A DNA stretch of 31,919 nucleotides from Candidatus Lindowbacteria bacterium RIFCSPLOWO2_12_FULL_62_27. Its GTDB lineage: Bacteria > Lindowbacteria > 2-12-FULL-62-27. The notes under the pieces are model-generated. The model was given only the letters and a program-made list of their open reading frames with translations. It did not search any database and was not told the origin of the DNA. The stretch spans positions 1-31,919 of the forward strand of contig MFPR01000016.1 of NCBI GenBank assembly GCA_001784175.1, read 5' to 3'. This document shows positions 25,765-31,919 of the stretch, piece by piece. Position 1 is the stretch's first letter; each line of letters starts with the position of its first letter. The position numbers and the translations under genes are program-made.

Positions 25765-26301
25765 ATGTTGAAGACCATATCCGAAGAGACCGAAATTCAG
25801 CACTGCCAAAAACGCTTTGTCGAAGCCCTCAAGGGGCAGTCTTCGGATCGCCTGCCGGTCAACGTCGGACATCTCGGCGCCAGTTATGACATGGAGGCAA
25901 CCTACATCGAAAAACAAGCATTATGGTTTGTCTCAAAAAGAATAGAAAACAGCCGATACTGGAACGGATTCGGAATCGGTTATCCGGAACGAAAGACTTC
26001 CTTGTCCATCACATGCGAGATCAATTTCCCGCTGAATGGTATCAACCGCCGGGTTGCGGGTGCGTTCGCAACTGACCAAAAGGGCGAGCGTTATGTGATT
26101 CATCGCGGCAACATTGGCGGCGGACGCAAAGGCATCAGCAAAACCCTGTTCAAAAACTGCTACAAGGGTGAATGGATCGAATTGGACGATGGCGAAATCA
26201 CCTCGTCCGTCGCCCTGATAGGTGCGCTGGGATCGGATGACCTGCCCACGCGTGTCGGACGGTTCGTGCATGAAATCGATGAAATCAAAAAACGGCGATG
26301 A
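25765..26301 (+). CDS. Unknown soluble protein, 178 residues
   Basis: The protein has a compact, conserved-looking core around residues 68-140, with WNGFGIGYPERK, CEINFPLNGINRR and HRGNIGGGRKGISK. It has no membrane segment or cysteine cluster. The Gly/Lys-rich stretch and basic C-terminus (EIKKRR) suggest a nucleic-acid-related domain, and it reminds me loosely of modules joined to HNH-type restriction proteins, but I cannot name the family. It is the last gene of the rightward block, follows the zinc ribbon after 66 bases with no clear ribosome site, and ends 23 bases from the end of the convergent kinase-helicase gene. Confidence 0.65.
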   Translation: MLKTISEETEIQHCQKRFVEALKGQSSDRLPVNVGHLGASYDMEATYIEKQALWFVSKRIENSRYWNGFGIGYPERKTSLSITCEINFPLNGINRRVAGAFATDQKGERYVIHRGNIGGGRKGISKTLFKNCYKGEWIELDDGEITSSVALIGALGSDDLPTRVGRFVHEIDEIKKRR

Positions 26302-26324
26302 TTTCGTAACGTCTGTTTGACTTT

Positions 26325-29300
26325 TCAGGTTAATCTTAAGAGGAGATCCACAATCGCCGGTTCGCTATTGAATACGTCTCTCGCGCTCACTCGCACAACT
26401 TTGTATCCGGTCGCCTCGATTCGTTTGTCCCGGACGTTGTCGGACCGGATCTGTTCCGGGCTGTTGTGCTGTTTGCCGTCGACTTCGAGGTCGTAACGGG
26501 TTCCGAAGGGGGAGACGACGAGGAAATCGAGTTCGTCGCGGCCTTCTTTGAAGTGATGGTGAAACCAGAGTCCGGCCTTGCGAAGAAGCTCTGCCATGCG
26601 GGATTCGGAGGTTTCGCGGATGTCTGCCTCTGAGTGTCCGGCAACGTGGCCGGAAGACACGTAATCTGCGAATTCACCGATATACCCGCCCGCGTTTTTG
26701 CAGGCTTCCAGATTGCCGATGACATGAAGGGCGGCGCGGGCGCGGGTGACGGCGACATTGAGGAGCTGATCGGTTTTGGCGACCCAGCCGGCGGTCTTTT
26801 CACGGATGCCGTCGGAAATGACGGGGGAAAAAATCATGAGGTCGCACTCATCGCCCTGAAACTGGTGCGCGGTGCCGACAGTCAGCCGGCCTTTCACCTC
26901 TTCCCACCACGGTTGTTTTTGAACGGCTTCGCCCAGCTTTTCCATCTGGGCGCGAAACGGAGTGACGATGCCGAATGTCAGATCGCGGTTGGCCAAGAGT
27001 CCGGCTCCGTGCCAGAGATTCAAAAGATGGATTGCCGCCTCGATCTCGTCTTTGTTCCATGCGCCGCGTGATGTTTCCGGCACACGGCCTTTCACGTCGT
27101 GCCAGAACACACCCAGTTTCTGACCATCCACCTTTTTTTCCAGAGCAGAGACAGCGGTTCGGAGAACAAGCCGGCCCTGATAGAAGACCCGGTTGGAGAA
27201 TTCGATGACGTCGGGATGAGAGCGGTAGTGTTCCGCGAGAAAAATCGGGGGATTGTCGCGCCCAACCACCGCGGCCGCAGCGACATCATACAGAGAACAG
27301 CGGACAAACGACCAGTCCGTCAGAAGATCTTCCGCGCCCTGTTGGTGCGCCAGGTACTCTTCCCGCTGATAGCGGATCGCGCTGATATGGCGAAGCTGGT
27401 TGGGATCGCCGATGATGAGCGCGCGTTTGGCGCGAAAGAGAAGCGGGATTGCGGACGGAATATCGCACTGGCTGGCCTCGTCAATGATGACCAGATCAAA
27501 CAGGGCAGGCTCAAGCGGCATGGACCTCCGAACCGATAGATTCGTGACAATCCAGACGGGCAGAAACGGGCCGAGAGATTTGATCGTTCTGCTGAAGTCC
27601 TCCATCAGCCGCCTCGCCTGCGGGCTGTTGCCGCTTCTCGGCCGGCTGGATAGATCGAAAAACCGGCGGGCGCACTGATGGGCGACATCCCATTTGGCCC
27701 GGATCCTGCCGGTCCACTCCATCCTCAGAAAATCCCGGGACCGCGTTGATTTTTCGTGCTTCAGTTTTTGCCATTTCTGGAGAAGGCTATTCGCGGTGGG
27801 CAAAGATCCAAGTTTTTTCAGCATTAGCCGATATGTGTTCCGGGCGTTCACCCAGGATGCGTAATCGCTGAGTTTCTGAAACGCATCCGCCAGCGTGGAA
27901 AATGTCACGTCCGCTCGAACGTCGCGTAGAATCGCATCCTGAACCGCGGCGGGTAACGGGCGCGCGCATTCAGTCAGACGTTCTGTCAGCTCTCGAAGGA
28001 GGCGTTTTCTTGCGAATAGCCGCCGAATCCACAGGATAAATCCCATCAGGCCGCGGCCGGCCAGAGCGCGGGATTCGGTGACACCACGGCGTAAAGGTTC
28101 TTCCGGAATAGCCGGAAGATTTGAAAGGTCGGTCGAATCAGTCCATTCAGGAGGAACCGTTTCGGCGGCTTTGGACATTTTTTCCACGGCCGCTTGAACC
28201 TGCTCACGCATCTCACCCAACTGTTTCATTTCCTGTCGCACGGTCTGCAGTTTCTCGTCAATGCCCTTGAGTACGGCCGTGGCGTCCAGGTCGGACGTGA
28301 CATTCGGACGAGTGCCGATACTGGACAGCCGCCGGAGCATGTCTGCGGAAGTTTCCTCCATTTTGGCTTTGCTTCCCAACCGCAGTGTCCAGTCATCCTC
28401 TTCGAGGATCGCGTTCAGGCGCTCGTGGACCACGTCGACGGCCTTGTTGTTCTTGCTCGCAAACAGAACCGCTTTGCCCGCGGCGGCACAGCTCGCGAGA
28501 AGATTCACAACGACCTGGGACTTGCCGGTGCCCGGCGGGCCGGTGACGACAGTGATCGGTTTCGTGAGACCCGCCAAGGCCGCCAGTTCCTGTTGGTCAT
28601 TCAGGGGCAGAACTTCCAGAACGGGGACGGACGACTCCGTCATGGGGGGCGCCGCATGTGATTGACCCGGGGCCAGAATCGGCGCAAGCGCGGTGCCCAT
28701 CACATTCTTGAGGAGGTCATCCCGGCCGAGGAGTTCATCCATTTCTTTTTTGAGATTGTACGTGAACAAGTTTCGCTCACTGCGGAACAGGATCGGCTTG
28801 TTGACCCATCGCGATTCCACCGCGCCTCCATCGGGCAGAGGCTCCAGACGGTCATGCCGGAATGGCTGAGGGTCGACCCGCAAATGATCGAGCGCCGCGC
28901 GAAGCCGCGCCTCGAACGATCCGAAGAGGCCTTCGAGTTCGGAGAGAATAGCCGGCAGTTGTTCCGACAGATGACCGTGGGATAGAAGGACATGATGGTT
29001 GACCATCACAGCGTTGGGATCCACCGGCCGCATCGTGCAGGCGCCGCCGGAACCGACCACAAGTTCCACTTCAAGCATGAACAGCGGCGTCACAAAATCC
29101 CGGGCATCGAGGAAAATGGGATAGCCGTAGAAAAATCTCTCGGCAGGTCCCGCGCGCGCGGCCCCGCGCGTGACAAATGAGAGTTCGCCGGTGTCCACCT
29201 GAAATCGGACTTCGGGCGAGCCCGGATGCAACAAGGGTTCGGACCTTTTCCATGGAGAGATGAACGACTGGCCGTACTGCGCCCGCTCGAGCTTGAGGGC

Positions 29301-30506
29301 ATGCTTGTCCTCCTCTTCGATACAGGACTGATAAAATCGGAGCAGTCGTGCGAAGTCGGACTCGCCGCAGTCACGCCGGCCTGTCGGCTCTGCTGATTCA
29401 ACCCTTTGACGGGGGCGCCCGCCTGCTCCTGAATCAGCGACCCGTTCCAAGTCGGATTTCAACTCTTTCATGTTGCGGTATCGATCGGCCGGGTTTTTCT
29501 TGAGACAGGATTGAACGAGTTCCGCCAGCGGTGGCGGGACGTCCGGGCTGAAAGAGCGCAGATCCGGCGCCGGGGTTTCGAGAATGGAGTGGTACAGCCT
29601 GTCCAACGTTTCCTCTTCAAAAGGAACTCTCAATGCGAGGAGTTCATAGAGGACGACTCCAAGGGCGTAAACATCCGTCTGCTCGCCTATTTCTTTTTTG
29701 CGAATCATCTCAGGGCTGATGTAATACGGCGTACCAAGGACTTCGCTTGTCCGGGTGCGGACGGAACTTTCCGCCAGTTTGCTGATTCCGAAGTCCATGA
29801 GTTTGATCATGCCGTGCGTATCGTAGAGGATGTTTTGAGGCTTAACGTCACGGTGAATGACCCGCGCGCGGTGGGCGGCATCGAGGCCATCGCAGGCCTG
29901 TCGGGCGATATTGACGACGGCGTTGATGTAGTCGGCGTCCAGGATGGTGCGGACGCGGTTTTTAGGCGGCAAGTCGGCCATTCGGCCTGTCGCGACGTCG
30001 AATACATCGGAAGCGCGGGAAAATCTATTCTCCTTGATGTGTCGGACAACCTTGTCCAGCGTCAGGCCTTCGAGATATTGCATGACGTAGTAATAGAATT
30101 CGTCGGTTTCACCGTGAGAGTAGATGACCACGATGTTCGGATGTGTGAATTTGGCGAGTATCTTACTTTCTTGCTGAAATCGTTTGAGTACTTGCTCGTT
30201 GTCCATCTTCGGAATCACTTTGACCGCGACCTGCCGGTCAAGGGACGTGTCGTGGGCCAGATAGACTTTCCCCATGCCATGCCCCAGAAGACGGGTGATG
30301 TTCAGGTTCGGTATTTTTATGGAATCGGAGTCACCTGCTTTCCCGCCTCGCGCTTTTCGGAACATGTCTTCAACTTTTTGGTATTTCTTCACTTTCTCGA
30401 GGAAATGCGGATCCCCGTCATAGGGGGACTTTGAGAGGTCCGGCTCGCGCCCTTCCTGTATTTCGTCCAGGTATTTCAGGAAAAGATCTCCGGTATCAGC
30501 CTTCAT
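26325..30506 (-). CDS. Ser/Thr kinase - SF1 helicase - Vsr-like nuclease fusion (Mokosh MkoA-like)
   Basis: The 1393-residue protein joins three enzymes. Residues 70-350 are a Hanks-type kinase: Lys96 in VAVK, Glu113 in helix C, HRD with D220, DFG with D238, then GTPYYISPE. The glycine loop (LLGHGMGKV) is one residue shorter than usual. From about 640 to 1290 lies a COG1112-type SF1 helicase with Walker A GPPGTGKS (K662), DEASQ from D1009, then AEHYRS and NVAVTRAR. The last 100 residues match the Vsr/DUF559 nuclease fold, with LDF, LEVDGKQH (E1341, D1343) and a GYKVVRV strand. A kinase joined to a COG1112 helicase is the MkoA layout of Mokosh type I as I recall it, where the nuclease is a separate PLD protein. 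The start overlaps the sigma-factor gene by 11 bases. Confidence 0.9.
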   Translation of the reverse strand: MKADTGDLFLKYLDEIQEGREPDLSKSPYDGDPHFLEKVKKYQKVEDMFRKARGGKAGDSDSIKIPNLNITRLLGHGMGKVYLAHDTSLDRQVAVKVIPKMDNEQVLKRFQQESKILAKFTHPNIVVIYSHGETDEFYYYVMQYLEGLTLDKVVRHIKENRFSRASDVFDVATGRMADLPPKNRVRTILDADYINAVVNIARQACDGLDAAHRARVIHRDVKPQNILYDTHGMIKLMDFGISKLAESSVRTRTSEVLGTPYYISPEMIRKKEIGEQTDVYALGVVLYELLALRVPFEEETLDRLYHSILETPAPDLRSFSPDVPPPLAELVQSCLKKNPADRYRNMKELKSDLERVADSGAGGRPRQRVESAEPTGRRDCGESDFARLLRFYQSCIEEEDKHALKLERAQYGQSFISPWKRSEPLLHPGSPEVRFQVDTGELSFVTRGAARAGPAERFFYGYPIFLDARDFVTPLFMLEVELVVGSGGACTMRPVDPNAVMVNHHVLLSHGHLSEQLPAILSELEGLFGSFEARLRAALDHLRVDPQPFRHDRLEPLPDGGAVESRWVNKPILFRSERNLFTYNLKKEMDELLGRDDLLKNVMGTALAPILAPGQSHAAPPMTESSVPVLEVLPLNDQQELAALAGLTKPITVVTGPPGTGKSQVVVNLLASCAAAGKAVLFASKNNKAVDVVHERLNAILEEDDWTLRLGSKAKMEETSADMLRRLSSIGTRPNVTSDLDATAVLKGIDEKLQTVRQEMKQLGEMREQVQAAVEKMSKAAETVPPEWTDSTDLSNLPAIPEEPLRRGVTESRALAGRGLMGFILWIRRLFARKRLLRELTERLTECARPLPAAVQDAILRDVRADVTFSTLADAFQKLSDYASWVNARNTYRLMLKKLGSLPTANSLLQKWQKLKHEKSTRSRDFLRMEWTGRIRAKWDVAHQCARRFFDLSSRPRSGNSPQARRLMEDFSRTIKSLGPFLPVWIVTNLSVRRSMPLEPALFDLVIIDEASQCDIPSAIPLLFRAKRALIIGDPNQLRHISAIRYQREEYLAHQQGAEDLLTDWSFVRCSLYDVAAAAVVGRDNPPIFLAEHYRSHPDVIEFSNRVFYQGRLVLRTAVSALEKKVDGQKLGVFWHDVKGRVPETSRGAWNKDEIEAAIHLLNLWHGAGLLANRDLTFGIVTPFRAQMEKLGEAVQKQPWWEEVKGRLTVGTAHQFQGDECDLMIFSPVISDGIREKTAGWVAKTDQLLNVAVTRARAALHVIGNLEACKNAGGYIGEFADYVSSGHVAGHSEADIRETSESRMAELLRKAGLWFHHHFKEGRDELDFLVVSPFGTRYDLEVDGKQHNSPEQIRSDNVRDKRIEATGYKVVRVSARDVFNSEPAIVDLLLRLT

Positions 30507-31116
30507 CCGGCACCAGCTTGGTCAGTTTTTCCATGATCCGATTGTGCCGCATCCGCATGCCGTCTTCCGTCTTGCCCCGTTTATGTGCCATCTCATTGAA
30601 GGAAAATCCGTAGATGTCACGCTCAATCACGATTTCGCGTTCCTCTTCGGTTAATTGGTCCAGAATAGATTCCAACAAAATCTGGTCGTCCCACTTCTTG
30701 TCCGGAGACGTCCGTTTCCCCTGATCCGCAGCTACGGCCAACCCGCCGCCGGTTGTATCCATGCGTATTTGCCGGCTGATCCGGCGCCGGTCAGCGTTGT
30801 GGTACTTGATTTGGTCGGCAATCTGGGTTTTGACGATGCTGTACAGCCAGGCAATGAATTCTCCTTCGCTTGGAAAGACTTTGGGCCGGCCATCGTTCTG
30901 TGCATTCTGTACCGACTTGAGAGCCTTCTCCATGGAATCCTGGACGATATCCATGGATTCCATTTTGCTCCGAAGTTTCTGACCCATGCGAATCCTGGCC
31001 AGGCGATGGATTTTCTCCTGATACTTCTCGAGAAGCGCGTGGATGGCGCCGATGTCACCGGCGCTCGCAGCGTGCAACAGGCGAAGTGTTTCGGAAAAGA
31101 GGCTTTTGGTGACCAT
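30496..31116 (-). CDS. ECF-type RNA polymerase sigma factor
   Basis: This 206-residue protein has region 2 at about residues 25-105 (MDIVQDSMEKAL, GEFIAWLYSIVKTQIADQIKY) and region 4 at about 150-205, with a helix-turn-helix in FSFNEMAHKRGKTEDGMRMRHNRIMEKL. The short chain with only regions 2 and 4 indicates the ECF group. The layout resembles sigma factors encoded beside Ser/Thr kinases, some of which are activated by phosphorylation and not released from an anti-sigma. No anti-sigma gene is next to it, and the kinase gene overlaps its end by 11 bases. Its likely target is the promoter of this same block, but that is inference. The Shine-Dalgarno is weak. Confidence 0.87.
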   Translation of the reverse strand: MVTKSLFSETLRLLHAASAGDIGAIHALLEKYQEKIHRLARIRMGQKLRSKMESMDIVQDSMEKALKSVQNAQNDGRPKVFPSEGEFIAWLYSIVKTQIADQIKYHNADRRRISRQIRMDTTGGGLAVAADQGKRTSPDKKWDDQILLESILDQLTEEEREIVIERDIYGFSFNEMAHKRGKTEDGMRMRHNRIMEKLTKLVPDEG

Positions 31117-31151
31117 CGGATTGTCACGTTATCATGGGCTGGCCGGGGTCT

Positions 31152-31904
31152 CTACCGGGATTTACTGATCTCGACCGGCACGATCAGGACGGTCATATTG
31201 TCGGACGAACCCTTGCTATTAGCCTGCTCGATGATCCGCTGTGCGGCCTTGTTTGGATCATCGCAAGATCGAAGCAAATGGTCCATTTCCGGAATATCCA
31301 CCGCGTCGCAGACTCCGTCAGTGGTCAGGATCACATAACGGTCATGCGGTGACAGAATGTAACTTCCGATGTCCGGCATTGCATGCAGACCGACTTCACG
31401 CATCGTCCGATCGCCAAAAGCCCGAGTCGGCATGAGTCCCATCCCTTTGTGGAGATAATATGGATCCTGCACAGAAGCGCCGGCGCTTGTGACACGGGCC
31501 CTTTCGGTTGGATGGTCAATCCGATGGGACGGTGTCAGGCGGTACGTCGATTCTGAACCAGCGAGAAACACCGCGCAATCTCCGGCGTTGGCGTAAACCA
31601 TCGTCTTGCAGTTAATGAATGCGGTGGCCGCGGTTGATCCACAATCGTATTCCCACGTTTCTCGTTCGGCGGCGCGGTAGGCCATTTTCATGGCAGTTTC
31701 GTAATCGCCGGTCTGATCCAGCGCGTAGAAGAATTCAGTCGAAACTGTGTGGACAAGGACGTCCGCGACGTCCGATCCCCCATGACCATCATAAACTCCG
31801 AGAAAAATGCCCACCCCCTTCTTTTCCCGAACGCTGAACCTGTCTTCCATTGTTTTCCGGTTTCCGAGATGTTGACGAACCTGAACCCGGCTGTGCTGTT
31901 GCAT
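31152..31904 (-). CDS. PP2C-type Ser/Thr protein phosphatase
   Basis: The 250-residue protein carries all the usual PP2C metal-binding motifs: MED at 19-21, VYDGHGG with D39, the GSTA box, NAGDC, TRAFGD, TTDG with D196, and GSSDNMT with D235. It has no membrane segment, so it is a cytoplasmic catalytic domain that would remove phosphate from Ser/Thr. The ATG is preceded by GAGGAGG at the window edge. It heads the leftward block, 35 bases before the sigma factor, and is the natural opponent of the kinase domain two genes downstream. Its catalytic identity is very sure; its substrates are inference. Confidence 0.93.
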   Translation of the reverse strand: MQQHSRVQVRQHLGNRKTMEDRFSVREKKGVGIFLGVYDGHGGSDVADVLVHTVSTEFFYALDQTGDYETAMKMAYRAAERETWEYDCGSTAATAFINCKTMVYANAGDCAVFLAGSESTYRLTPSHRIDHPTERARVTSAGASVQDPYYLHKGMGLMPTRAFGDRTMREVGLHAMPDIGSYILSPHDRYVILTTDGVCDAVDIPEMDHLLRSCDDPNKAAQRIIEQANSKGSSDNMTVLIVPVEISKSR

Positions 31905-31919
31905 CCCGATTTCCTCCTC

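Noticed and set aside
1-31919. CRISPR array, tRNA, rRNA or intact insertion sequence
   Set aside because: No regularly spaced repeats, cloverleaf-like sequence, rRNA segments or transposase motifs were noticed in reading; only the two-copy repeat and the ORF6N relic were found.

Overview
The window is about 32 kb of GC-rich bacterial DNA that reads as a defence island. It holds two gene blocks that converge near position 26,310. The species cannot be named from the sequence. GC-rich codon use, a Ser/Thr kinase encoded next to an ECF sigma factor and a PP2C phosphatase, and an ORF6N-type gene relic fit a Gram-negative environmental lineage (Planctomycetota, Omnitrophota or Myxococcota-like), but this is only inference. 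No rRNA, tRNA, CRISPR array, integrase or intact transposase was seen.

Rightward block (2-26,301). A partial TPR gene is followed by a 266-base leader and then a tightly packed series. It runs: rmuC; a DrmD-like SNF2/RapA-type helicase; a 1706-residue DrmMI-like adenine methylase; a short ORF6N relic; a UvrD-like SF1 helicase with a TPR tail; and a 1986-residue YprA/DruE-like SF2 helicase. The last protein carries a DUF1998/MZB zinc module, a Vsr-like nuclease-like region and a LexA/S24-type peptidase domain. Next come a zinc-finger protein, an unknown protein, and a RecB-like nuclease fused to a YprB-type RNase H exonuclease. The nuclease gene sits between two imperfect 37-base direct repeats. 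The block ends with a DUF4236 protein, two small membrane proteins, a 41-residue zinc ribbon and an unknown protein. Overlapping stops and starts (17, 1 and 1 nt at three junctions) argue for coordinated expression. A DISARM-type helicase and methylase paired with a Druantia-type DUF1998 helicase resembles the DISARM-Druantia intermediates that I recall being named ARMADA. The SF1/TPR helicase, S24 domain and YprB-type nuclease look like unusual additions.

Leftward block (31,919-26,325). A PP2C phosphatase is followed by an ECF-type sigma factor, then a 1393-residue fusion of Ser/Thr kinase, COG1112-like SF1 helicase and Vsr/DUF559-like nuclease. The kinase-helicase part matches what I recall of Mokosh type I MkoA. 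Here the nuclease is fused in cis and is not a separate PLD protein. The phosphatase and sigma factor suggest phospho-regulated control.

Likely division of labour (inference): the methylase marks self DNA, and the helicases and nucleases process unmarked or damaged invading DNA. The S24 domain and the kinase/phosphatase/sigma trio are candidate sensing or control layers.
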